Of a stretch of DNA of 35,803 nucleotides, positions 1 to 7,140 are shown piece by piece; the first letter of the stretch is position 1; every line of letters begins with the position of its first letter. The notes below the pieces were generated by a model that saw nothing but the letters and a program-made list of their open reading frames with translations, ran no database searches and had not been told where the DNA came from. The stretch comes from Dysgonomonas sp. Marseille-P4677 (GTDB lineage Bacteria > Bacteroidota > Bacteroidia > Bacteroidales > Dysgonomonadaceae). Location of the stretch: contig NZ_JAEPKU010000033.1 of assembly GCF_016652235.1 (NCBI RefSeq), forward strand, positions 1 through 35,803, written 5' to 3'. The position numbers were made by a program, and so were the translations under genes.

Positions 1-24
1 CCCTATAAATGACTAAAAAAATAA

Positions 25-32
25 TAGATTTG
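25..32 (+). promoter_or_regulatory. Candidate -7 box for the flippase gene
   Basis: TAGATTTG matches the Bacteroidetes -7 consensus TAnnTTTG exactly and lies 25 bases before the TTG start of the next gene. The -33 element would fall at the window edge and cannot be judged. Confidence 0.4.
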
Positions 33-57
33 TAATATAAATAAAGTAAGCCAAAAA

Positions 58-1554
58 TTGAAAAAGAATAATAAATCATATAATCAGATCCTTAAGTCTA
101 CAACTATTTTTGGTGGATCACAGGTGCTTGTCGTGCTTATTGGTATTATTCGCACTAAGATAATAGCTATATTATTGGGAACTACAGGTGTAGGTATTAT
201 AGGAATTTATTATTCTATAGTAGATATGGTGCGTTCTGGTGCAGGGCTAGGAATAGATACTGCCGGAGTAAGAGAAGTAGCCGAAGTTGATAGCCAAGAA
301 GATAAAACCCTGCTTTATAAAACAATAAGGAGATACAATATCTGGTTTAAACTGACAGCCTTGATCGGTCTGTTGCTATGCATTGCTTTTTGCTATCCTA
401 TCAGTGTCTGGGCTTTTGGCGATAATGGATATGCATTCTCTATCGCGTGTCTTTCTATTTGTGTATTTTGTGCAATATTAACTACAGGCAGATCTACTTT
501 GCTACAGGGAATGAGGAGAATTTCATATCTGGCAAAGTCGAATATAATAGCAAGTATTGTAAGCCTTATTATAACTATTCCACTTTATTCTGTATGGGGC
601 ATTGAAGCTATTGCTATTACTTTTATTCTAACATATCTGGCCTCATTTATCTGTGTCGAATTCTATTATCGCAAGTTAAGAATTCCAAAAGTAGATATAT
701 CTATAAAAGAGTCTTTTCGCCTAGGATTAAAACCATTAAAATTAGGGTTCTTCATAGTTATAGGAGGCTTTATCAGCACGCTCAGTATGTTTCTAGTTAA
801 AGCCTATATCACCCGCAACATAGGAATAGATGCTGCCGGATTGTTTCAATCGGCATGGGTTATTACAAATATCTATTTAGGTCTTATTCTTAGGTCGATG
901 GGCTCTGACTTTTTTCCACGTCTTTCAGCCATAGCTAATGATAGATCTCAAGTTAAAACATTAGTAAATGAACAAAGTTATGTCGTGTTAGTGATTGCAT
1001 CCCCTATAATTGTGGGTATGTTATTATTCTCCAATATTGCTATATCTATATTCTATTCATCAGAATTTGCTTATGCAGATACAGTTTTACGCTGGCAGAT
1101 ACTAGGTACGTTCTTTAAAGTATTGAGTTGGCCAATGGCATTTATTATGCTTGCGAAAAATAAGGGCTTTGTTTATTTGTTCTCAGAAGTACTGTTTTAT
1201 GTAGTTTATCTTGCATCCACCTATCTTCTGTTCCCTAAGTATGGATTGGATGCTACAGGAATAGCTTATTTTATAGCATATATAGTGTATTTACTCATCG
1301 TATTTATTATTAGCCACAAGCTTACAAAATTTGGATGGACCAAGAATATTGTCTTAATGACCGTCGTGAATATACTTCTTATAGGAACAGCGTTCTTTCT
1401 GTCACAATATTCATCAGATAACATTTTCCTTTTATCAGGAATTATCCTATTTGCGATCTCAATATTGTATGGATATTATAACTTGCAGCAGGTTTTCAGT
1501 TTGCAGGAACTTAAAGATTGGTTTAGAAAAACACCAAATAATAAGAGCGATTAG
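58..1554 (+). CDS. Wzx-like polysaccharide flippase (MATE/MVF superfamily)
   Basis: This is a 498-residue polytopic inner-membrane protein with about 12 to 14 hydrophobic helices and short basic loops, the usual size of O-antigen or lipid-linked oligosaccharide flippases. The stretch near residues 245-300 (AGLFQSAW, YLGLILRSMG, DFFPRLSA) resembles the WzxE/RfbX type of flippase. By family it would move undecaprenyl-linked glycan units across the inner membrane. The start is TTG, with no in-frame ATG at the N-terminus and in-frame stops upstream at 10 and 25; MKKNNKSYN is a natural basic N-terminus. Its 3' end overlaps the convergent hemerythrin gene by 4 bp. No other glycan gene is adjacent inside the window, so the substrate is unknown. 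An initiating sugar transferase lies about 29 kb away. Confidence 0.85.
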   Translation: MKKNNKSYNQILKSTTIFGGSQVLVVLIGIIRTKIIAILLGTTGVGIIGIYYSIVDMVRSGAGLGIDTAGVREVAEVDSQEDKTLLYKTIRRYNIWFKLTALIGLLLCIAFCYPISVWAFGDNGYAFSIACLSICVFCAILTTGRSTLLQGMRRISYLAKSNIIASIVSLIITIPLYSVWGIEAIAITFILTYLASFICVEFYYRKLRIPKVDISIKESFRLGLKPLKLGFFIVIGGFISTLSMFLVKAYITRNIGIDAAGLFQSAWVITNIYLGLILRSMGSDFFPRLSAIANDRSQVKTLVNEQSYVVLVIASPIIVGMLLFSNIAISIFYSSEFAYADTVLRWQILGTFFKVLSWPMAFIMLAKNKGFVYLFSEVLFYVVYLASTYLLFPKYGLDATGIAYFIAYIVYLLIVFIISHKLTKFGWTKNIVLMTVVNILLIGTAFFLSQYSSDNIFLLSGIILFAISILYGYYNLQQVFSLQELKDWFRKTPNNKSD

Positions 1555-2255
1555 GCATTTTTTCTTTCCTTCTCTATCTCTCTAACTCTCGGTATAACCA
1601 GATTATCTTCTATAAATGTATGGGCTTCAAGCTCTTCTTCTGAAGTATATAACTCCATTAAGATATTTACCATAAGCATTTGATCGGTAGTACCCGGAAC
1701 ATATTTTAATAATATCTGTTTTAGGTCGTTCATCTTACCTTCAATATCGTTATGTCTTTCTTCGAAGATATCTATAGAATATGCTTTATCGGAGACTTCA
1801 TCAATTAGAGAATACACATAAGGGAAAACAACATCATCTTCATAGACCATATGTTCTGAGACCTCTTTAGTATAATTGTCAAAAAAATTCAGAACTACAT
1901 TTAGCAATCTTTGATCTTCTTGAGCAAAAACAAGTTCCAATTTTCGACGAATATTAGGCAGGCGCTTTTCCAAAAAATAGCTGTGAGAGCTTTTCAAGTA
2001 TTGTAAAAAAGGAGTAAGAGGCAGAGTTTTGAAAGTCTCTTCAATATTCATTATCGATTTGTTGGATTGGTAGTTGGCCAAAAACAGGAAACAATCCGTA
2101 TCAAATCCATTCTCTTTACATACAGTATCTATATTTTTTTCACCAAATCCCAACGAGATATTTAGCCGGTTAAGGAGTAATAAAAGACGATAGTCAGCAT
2201 CGATAAGATCCGACATTTTCATTGTTTTCTTAAATATAATAGTGATATTCTGCAT
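1551..2255 (-). CDS. Hemerythrin-domain di-iron protein
   Basis: This 234-residue soluble protein has a C-terminal hemerythrin four-helix bundle. Candidate iron ligands are His91 (SSHSYF), His135 and Glu139 (EHMVYED), His168 (ERHNDIE) and His212 and Glu216 (AHTFIED), the spacing expected of the family. The first 65 residues resemble the N-terminal domain of ScdA/RIC iron-sulfur repair proteins but lack its paired cysteines (GFGEKNIDTVC instead). By family it could sense or bind O2 or NO, or help repair iron centres; which of these cannot be told from sequence. It starts 11 bases after the regulator gene, so the two are almost certainly co-transcribed. Met11 and Met13 are alternative starts. 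Its stop overlaps the convergent flippase stop (TTAG). Confidence 0.85.
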   Translation of the reverse strand: MQNITIIFKKTMKMSDLIDADYRLLLLLNRLNISLGFGEKNIDTVCKENGFDTDCFLFLANYQSNKSIMNIEETFKTLPLTPFLQYLKSSHSYFLEKRLPNIRRKLELVFAQEDQRLLNVVLNFFDNYTKEVSEHMVYEDDVVFPYVYSLIDEVSDKAYSIDIFEERHNDIEGKMNDLKQILLKYVPGTTDQMLMVNILMELYTSEEELEAHTFIEDNLVIPRVREIEKERKNA

Positions 2256-2266
2256 AGTGTTCTTTT

Positions 2267-2875
2267 TTATTCGTCTTGATATTTTATTTCAGATATATCG
2301 ACAAGCTTATTTATGATAGCATAAATGGTTAAACCAGAGATACTATGTACTTTAAGTTTTCGGGTGATATTACGTCTGTGTGTTATGGCTGTATGTATGG
2401 ATATATTGTGATGCTCAGCAATCTCCTTATTACTTCTTCCTTTTACTACACTGATTAATATTTCTTTTTCCCTATCGCTAAGTTCTTCCTGATCATTCTG
2501 ATTGTTTTGCTCTTTATTAAGACAATTAAGTAACGTTCCCTCTATTTTCGATTCGGAATCATTTATCTTGATCACAGCGTCGTACGACCTATAAAACTGT
2601 TCATCAATAATATTATAAACCAGAGCTATTATCGCTATACTTTTATCGAGATTGAGTTGTTGACGTATATCTTGTTTAGATGTATGCCCCAATAACATCG
2701 GATTGATGAGTACAGCATCAGGAGCCAATATATCTAGCTGGTAATTGATATCTTCCATTTCTTTCAACTCTACAACTTTTCCTACGCTAGATAACTGGGA
2801 CAAGACGTAGACCAAACCCTTTCGGATGATGTACGACGTTTCGGCTACAGCTAATACTTTTTTAGTATTTGACAT
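2267..2875 (-). CDS. LuxR/NarL-family regulator with degenerate receiver
   Basis: This 202-residue protein has a receiver-like domain (about residues 5-120) and a clear C-terminal LuxR-type helix-turn-helix (about 132-195; LSDREKEIL, SNKEIAEHHNIS, HTAITHRRNITRKL). Aligned by eye with NarL-type receivers, the phospho-acceptor position is Asn58 (LINPML). The acidic pair is Glu12-Thr13 and the conserved Thr/Ser is Val, while a Lys remains in AVIKIND. It is therefore probably not a normal phosphorylated response regulator, and no histidine kinase is nearby. It is first in an operon with the hemerythrin gene and divergent from the DUF2156 gene. I infer that the hemerythrin protein, or a small ligand, controls it. 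Start ATG with a SNTKKVLAV beta-strand immediately after. Confidence 0.87.
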   Translation of the reverse strand: MSNTKKVLAVAETSYIIRKGLVYVLSQLSSVGKVVELKEMEDINYQLDILAPDAVLINPMLLGHTSKQDIRQQLNLDKSIAIIALVYNIIDEQFYRSYDAVIKINDSESKIEGTLLNCLNKEQNNQNDQEELSDREKEILISVVKGRSNKEIAEHHNISIHTAITHRRNITRKLKVHSISGLTIYAIINKLVDISEIKYQDE

Positions 2876-2941
2876 CTTTTAATAAGGCTTACTTATATAG
2901 AATCATTCTTTATAATAGACAAATTTCGCTATAAAATATTT

Positions 2942-2974
2942 GATATACAAATGTTATTATAGATAATGTATATC
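2942..2974. promoter_or_regulatory. Inverted repeat in divergent intergenic region
   Basis: GATATACA (2942-2949) and TGTATATC (2967-2974) are perfect 8-base inverted arms 17 bases apart, inside the 184-base gap between the regulator and the DUF2156 gene. It could be an operator for the LuxR-type regulator, but the region is very AT-rich and the match could be chance. Confidence 0.25.
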
Positions 2975-2996
2975 TACTGTTATAATATCTCTATAC

Positions 2997-3029
2997 TTGC
3001 CGTATTAAACAATATTTGTACTAGCTTTG
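2997..3029 (+). promoter_or_regulatory. Candidate promoter for DUF2156 gene
   Basis: TAGCTTTG at 3022-3029 matches TAnnTTTG exactly. TTG at 2997-2999 lies 22 bases upstream as a possible -33 element. The start codon follows 30 bases later. Confidence 0.5.
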
Positions 3030-3059
3030 TTTAGCTATTAAAATTATCGAAATCATTTT

Positions 3060-3959
3060 ATGATCAACTTTAAACAAATTACACTGTCCGATAAAAAAGT
3101 TATAGATGCCTCATTTGTAGGAAATCAATATAGAGCTTGTGACTTCTGCTTTGCTAACTTATTTGCCTGGAATGCCAAATTTAAAACGGTTTTTGCAATA
3201 GAACACCGTACTATCTTTCTGCGTTTTCAGGATTCTGATGGACAGCTCTATTACATGATGCCCATAGGTCATATGCCACTACCAGACGCTTTTGATTTGA
3301 TAATGCAAGATGCGAAGGAGAATAAGATCCCTTTTCAGATGAAAGGAATCACTTCGCGTATGTGGGAAAACATTCAGAAAGAGATGCCAGACAGATTTCG
3401 CTATATTCCCGACCGTAATAACGATGAATACATTTACCTCTGCGAACGATTGATTAAACTGTCTGGAAAGAAGCTTCAGAGTAAGCGTAATCATATAAAT
3501 CGTTTCAAAGCTGATAATCCAGATTGGGTCTATTTTCCACTAACCGACCAGAAAGAGCTCAATGAGTGTGTAAAAATGCTTGATGAGTGGGAAGCAAAAT
3601 CAAATTCGGCTATAAATATTACCCAGCGATATGATTATATTGCCACAAGAATTATGCTCGAACACTTTGATTATTTGCAGTTGAGAGGCGGAGCGGTTAG
3701 GGTGAATGGCAAAATAGTAGCTTTTACCATTGGTGAACCCTTGACAGCAGATTCTTTTGTAGTTCATGTGGAAAAGGCGTTTGGAGACATGAATGGAGCC
3801 TATACTATAATCAACCAGCAATTTGTTGAGCATGAGGCTTCCGAATTTACTTATATCAATAGAGAAGAGGATATGGGGCTTAACAACTTGCGTAAAGCCA
3901 AAATGTCTTATTATCCCGACATTCTGCTTGAAGAGGGCATATTGATTCCGAAAGTATAG
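3060..3959 (+). CDS. DUF2156 (LPG-synthase C-terminal-like) protein
   Basis: This 299-residue cytosolic protein has the pattern of DUF2156, the GNAT-related fold that forms the soluble catalytic half of phosphatidylglycerol lysyltransferases such as MprF. Recognisable pieces are the N-terminal NQYRACDFCFANLFAW, the central KKLQSKRNHINRF and the C-terminal NREEDMG-LNNLRKAKMSYYP. There are no membrane helices, so this is the stand-alone form. By fold it may transfer an aminoacyl or acyl group, but the substrate is unknown. It is followed, 87 bases later, by another GNAT-fold gene and then cdaA. It carries its own promoter box and is divergent from the LuxR-type regulator. Confidence 0.8.
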   Translation: MINFKQITLSDKKVIDASFVGNQYRACDFCFANLFAWNAKFKTVFAIEHRTIFLRFQDSDGQLYYMMPIGHMPLPDAFDLIMQDAKENKIPFQMKGITSRMWENIQKEMPDRFRYIPDRNNDEYIYLCERLIKLSGKKLQSKRNHINRFKADNPDWVYFPLTDQKELNECVKMLDEWEAKSNSAINITQRYDYIATRIMLEHFDYLQLRGGAVRVNGKIVAFTIGEPLTADSFVVHVEKAFGDMNGAYTIINQQFVEHEASEFTYINREEDMGLNNLRKAKMSYYPDILLEEGILIPKV

Positions 3960-4004
3960 ATATTCTTTCTCATTCAACAAAAATATGCATTATTTAAATT
4001 TGCT

Positions 4005-4012
4005 TATTTTTG
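4005..4012 (+). promoter_or_regulatory. Candidate -7 box for GNAT gene
   Basis: TATTTTTG matches TAnnTTTG exactly, 34 bases before the ATG at 4047. No convincing -33 element is seen at the expected spacing. Confidence 0.4.
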
Positions 4013-4046
4013 TTATAATAAAATATTCTCCAAAAGAATTATAGCA

Positions 4047-4919
4047 ATGATAAAGTTTGCAGATGAAAATACAAAGCCATTGGTTCGGCAAATGTGGAAA
4101 ACTTGCTTTGAAGATACCGATGAGTTTTTGGATATCCTTTTTAAATATAAATATAGGAATGAGAATACATTAATATATTTTGAAGAAGGTGAGGCTGTAG
4201 CATCTTTGCAAATGTTGCCTTATACAATTACATTTTATGGTAAAATTATTCCATTTGCTTATATGGCCGGATTATGTACCCTCCCCGAACATAGGAATAA
4301 AGGCTATATGCCCCGGCTTATTGGCGAAGCTCACCGAATATTAAAAGAACGAAATATTCCTCTTGCAATACTTGTTCCTGCAGAAGACTGGTTATATCAA
4401 TATTATGAGAAATTCGAATATACACAAGTATTTGATGAAGGGACAGAACCTATATATCCAATTGAAAAGATACTGACTGATTTCCCTGAAATAAACGATG
4501 CATACCTTGCCTATACTGCTATATACGAGCATGAGGATTTTTGTGTTCAAAAATCCTTCGACGATTTTAAAGCAATAGCAGAAGAACAGAGAATGGATGG
4601 CTTTCCCCCAAAGTATAATCTACCGGGAATGGCATGTATTATAAACGAGATAACATTGCTGAATCTATATGCGGACAAAAATCTACTACTAAGTTTATGC
4701 ATGGAAATAGAAAATGAAAAAAGCAATCATCTACCTGATTCAACTATTATGATAACAAATGGTTCTGCAAGATATACGGAGAAATCAGAACCCGATATCA
4801 CCATGAGTATGAAGTTTCTCTGTCGTCTTTTATTTGGATATAGGACTGATGAGCTATCTGAGCCTTACAAAACCTTATTTCCTGCTCGTCAACCAATAAT
4901 GAACCAGATGCTAGAATAA
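4047..4919 (+). CDS. Eis-like GNAT N-acetyltransferase
   Basis: This 290-residue protein has an N-terminal GNAT domain. The acetyl-CoA loop is HRNKGYM (residues 82-88), preceded by the AGLCTLPEH strand and followed by the ILVPAEDWLYQYYEKFEY region typical of Eis/COG4552 enzymes. The C-terminal part (TMSMKFLCRLLFGYRT) resembles the sterol-carrier-like end of Eis proteins, although the whole protein is shorter than mycobacterial Eis (about 400 residues). It probably acetylates an amine or peptide in the cytosol; the substrate is unknown. It has a -7 box in the 87-base gap after the DUF2156 gene, and cdaA follows with its own promoter, so the three genes need not form a single operon. Confidence 0.8.
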   Translation: MIKFADENTKPLVRQMWKTCFEDTDEFLDILFKYKYRNENTLIYFEEGEAVASLQMLPYTITFYGKIIPFAYMAGLCTLPEHRNKGYMPRLIGEAHRILKERNIPLAILVPAEDWLYQYYEKFEYTQVFDEGTEPIYPIEKILTDFPEINDAYLAYTAIYEHEDFCVQKSFDDFKAIAEEQRMDGFPPKYNLPGMACIINEITLLNLYADKNLLLSLCMEIENEKSNHLPDSTIMITNGSARYTEKSEPDITMSMKFLCRLLFGYRTDELSEPYKTLFPARQPIMNQMLE

Positions 4920-4974
4920 AGTATTTTTAAGAACACAGTAATTATTTTCTAAATTAATTATCAAAGAAATCTAC

Positions 4975-4982
4975 TATCTTTG
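4975..4982 (+). promoter_or_regulatory. Candidate -7 box for cdaA
   Basis: TATCTTTG matches TAnnTTTG exactly. Its last three bases form the TTG (4980-4982) that a length-based caller would take as a start codon. Transcription from this box would begin near 4988, so that TTG cannot be the start. Confidence 0.55.
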
Positions 4983-5012
4983 ATTTTAGTTTTAATACTA
5001 TATATCCTGATA

Positions 5013-5807
5013 ATGGAAAATTTCGGAATAAGAATAAAAGATATCATTGACATTTTGTTGGTCGCAACAGTAATGTATCAATTATATCGAATCGTATCGA
5101 GATCAGGAACCGGAGCAATCTTTAAAGGAGTATTAGCATTTATCGTTCTATGGGTACTTATTTCACAGGTATTACAGATGCGGTTAATGGGAGCAATCCT
5201 TGATAAATTTACAGACTTTGGATTATTCGTTCTTATCATTATTTTTCAGGATGAAATAAAGCGCTTCCTTATCTCTTTGGGCTCAAATCGCACATTCCGT
5301 TTTATAGCGAAAATATTTAACTCGAAAGATACGAGTGAGCTTAACGATTCTGTTATTACATCGTTGGTGCTTGCTTGTATGAATATGGCAAAGAGCTATA
5401 CTGGCGCTCTGATTGTTATAGAACAGGAAATTAAATTAGGTAATTATATCGAAACCGGAGAAGTCCTCGATGCTGACATTAGCACACGTTTAGTGGAGAA
5501 TATCTTCTTTAAAAATACGCCTTTGCATGATGGTGCTATGATTATCTCGGGCAATCGGATTAGGGCTGCCGGATGTATATTACCCATTTCCCAAAATCAG
5601 GATATTCCTAAATCGTTTGGGTTGAGACATCGGGCCGCATTAGGTATATCTCAGGAAACTGATGCAAAAGTAATCGTTGTTTCAGAAGAAAGAGGCAAGA
5701 TTTCCTTCGCCAGTAATGGAACAATAGAAACTAATATAACTCCCGAAAAACTTCAGGAACTTCTAATTGGAAGTATGCACAGAAAGAAGAAAGGCAAGAA
5801 GAGATAA
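5013..5807 (+). CDS. cdaA: Diadenylate cyclase CdaA (c-di-AMP synthase)
   Basis: This 264-residue membrane-anchored enzyme makes cyclic di-AMP from two ATP. Three N-terminal hydrophobic helices (about residues 10-80) lead into a DisA_N/DAC domain with the hallmark Asp173-Gly174-Ala175 (LHDGAMI) and Arg205-His206-Arg207 (LRHRAALG) motifs. I start it at the ATG at 5013. The open frame extends 11 codons upstream to a TTG, but that TTG is part of the -7 box, and MENFGIRIKDIIDILLV matches the normal N-terminus of the family. The C-terminus is a basic tail (HRKKKGKKR). The gene ends at a bidirectional terminator shared with apgM. Upstream are two GNAT-fold genes rather than the folP gene I would expect beside cdaA in many Bacteroidetes. 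Confidence 0.95.
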   Translation: MENFGIRIKDIIDILLVATVMYQLYRIVSRSGTGAIFKGVLAFIVLWVLISQVLQMRLMGAILDKFTDFGLFVLIIIFQDEIKRFLISLGSNRTFRFIAKIFNSKDTSELNDSVITSLVLACMNMAKSYTGALIVIEQEIKLGNYIETGEVLDADISTRLVENIFFKNTPLHDGAMIISGNRIRAAGCILPISQNQDIPKSFGLRHRAALGISQETDAKVIVVSEERGKISFASNGTIETNITPEKLQELLIGSMHRKKKGKKR

Positions 5808-5819
5808 AAAAAGATTATA

Positions 5820-5857
5820 AAAAGAGCCGGATAAAATAAGTATTATCCGGCTCTTTT
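5820..5857. terminator. Bidirectional terminator between cdaA and apgM
   Basis: A perfect 15-base inverted repeat (5820-5834 and 5843-5857, core AGAGCCGGATAA) has an 8-base loop. A-rich sequence precedes it and T-rich sequence follows it, which serves both convergent genes. Confidence 0.85.
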
Positions 5858-5866
5858 ATTTTAGAA

Positions 5867-7078
5867 TTATTTATTACTAAATAAGAGTTCCATAAATTCC
5901 TTACCTTTTATCAATCCATATTCACCCTTTGGCGACTCAAATTCATCATATACCTGAACATTATCCGCTTCTCCATTCGAGCGATAGATAAGGAATGGTA
6001 TCGGCTTATTTGTATGCGTTTTTAAAGCGCATGGTGTAGGATGATCGGGTAGAATGGCAATTGTAACAGGTTCATCCCAGTCTTTTGTCGCTTCGTATAT
6101 TAATCTTACTACACGATTATCAAGATATTCAATTGTTCTGGTTTTTAATTCATAGTCTCCTTCATGCCCGGCTTCGTCGCTAGCTTCGATATGCAGGTAG
6201 ACGAAATCATCATTCTTCAAAGCATCTATTGCAGCTTGAGCTTTACCCTCGTAGTTAGTATCATATAATCCTGTAGCACCTTCAACATGTATTAGTTTAA
6301 GCCCTGCATATACACCTATACCCATTATTAGGTCGACGGCCGATATTACAGAGCCAGTTTTTATTGCGAATAGCTCCTGTAAGGTTTGCATTTGTGGGCG
6401 GTATCCCGCTGACCATGGCCAAATACTGTTTGCGAGATCTTTTCCTTCAGCAATACGTTTTTTATTAATCGGATGATCTTTTAGCAGCTCTTGCGATTTC
6501 AGAATCAATTGATTCAAATAGTCTGCTGTTTTCTGAGCCTCAGTAGTTTCAGCTTTTACAAGCACATCTTTGAAAGGAGTTCCTGTCACATCGTGGGGAG
6601 CAGTACAATCCAAGTCTTTATTCCCTTCTTTCAGTTTGAGTAAATGGCGATATGATACGCCTGGATAAAAACTTACTTTACCATCATTTAGTTCTTTGTC
6701 CAAAAAGCGAATTAGTTCCGCTGCCTCTTCGCTTGATATATGCCCGGCCGAGTGGTTCTTTATTTTGCCATCTTCTATACAAATGAGGTTGCAACGCATA
6801 GCCATTTCGCCAGGCAGGATATCAATCCCCATACTGGCTGCTTCGAGCGATCCCCTCCCTTCAAATACCTTAGGCACATCATAACCTAATACAGATAGGT
6901 TCGCTATTTCGCTACCGGGCTTAAATCCAACAGGAATAGTGTCTAACTCGCCACTCTTACCTTTAGCGGCCAACATATCTATATATGGCTTTTTCGCCAC
7001 TTGTAGTGGTGTCTTATTCCCTAATGCAGCGATTGGCTCATCGGCCATGCCGTCACCTAGGATTATTATTGTCTTCAT
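5867..7078 (-). CDS. apgM: ApgM-type phosphoglycerate mutase family; likely homoserine kinase
   Basis: This 403-residue protein belongs to the archaeal-type cofactor-independent phosphoglycerate mutase family (alkaline phosphatase superfamily). Conserved metal and nucleophile positions are visible: Asp9 (LGDGMAD), Ser56 (GSEIANLS), Asp301 and His305 (SDEAGHEGD), Asp345-His346 (LPDHPTP) and His355. The annotation is usually phosphoglycerate mutase. However, it lies 62 bases downstream of thrA on the same strand, and no thrB is in the window. Members of this family beside thrA/thrC in Bacteroidetes have been proposed to act as homoserine kinase, and I favour that role here. Threonine synthase, often the next gene in Bacteroidales, is absent: a terminator and cdaA follow instead. 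Confidence 0.9.
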   Translation of the reverse strand: MKTIIILGDGMADEPIAALGNKTPLQVAKKPYIDMLAAKGKSGELDTIPVGFKPGSEIANLSVLGYDVPKVFEGRGSLEAASMGIDILPGEMAMRCNLICIEDGKIKNHSAGHISSEEAAELIRFLDKELNDGKVSFYPGVSYRHLLKLKEGNKDLDCTAPHDVTGTPFKDVLVKAETTEAQKTADYLNQLILKSQELLKDHPINKKRIAEGKDLANSIWPWSAGYRPQMQTLQELFAIKTGSVISAVDLIMGIGVYAGLKLIHVEGATGLYDTNYEGKAQAAIDALKNDDFVYLHIEASDEAGHEGDYELKTRTIEYLDNRVVRLIYEATKDWDEPVTIAILPDHPTPCALKTHTNKPIPFLIYRSNGEADNVQVYDEFESPKGEYGLIKGKEFMELLFSNK

Positions 7079-7101
7079 ATAACTATGATTATTAAAATTG
7101 C

Positions 7102-7122
7102 AAACAGAATAATATTCTGTTT
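7102..7122 (-). repeat. Small hairpin between thrA and apgM
   Basis: AAACAGAAT (7102-7110) and ATTCTGTTT (7114-7122) are perfect 9-base arms with a 3-base loop in the 62-base gap. On the reverse strand no T-run follows, so it is not a good terminator. It could be an mRNA processing or stability element. Confidence 0.35.
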
Positions 7123-7140
7123 TTCACGGAATAAGGTAGG

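Noticed and set aside
3600-3980. A 126-codon reverse frame over the DUF2156 gene
   Set aside because: It overlaps a recognised coding domain completely and shows no protein family features.
4980-5012. An 11-codon N-terminal extension of CdaA from TTG
   Set aside because: The TTG is part of the promoter -7 box, and the ATG at 5013 gives the usual family N-terminus.
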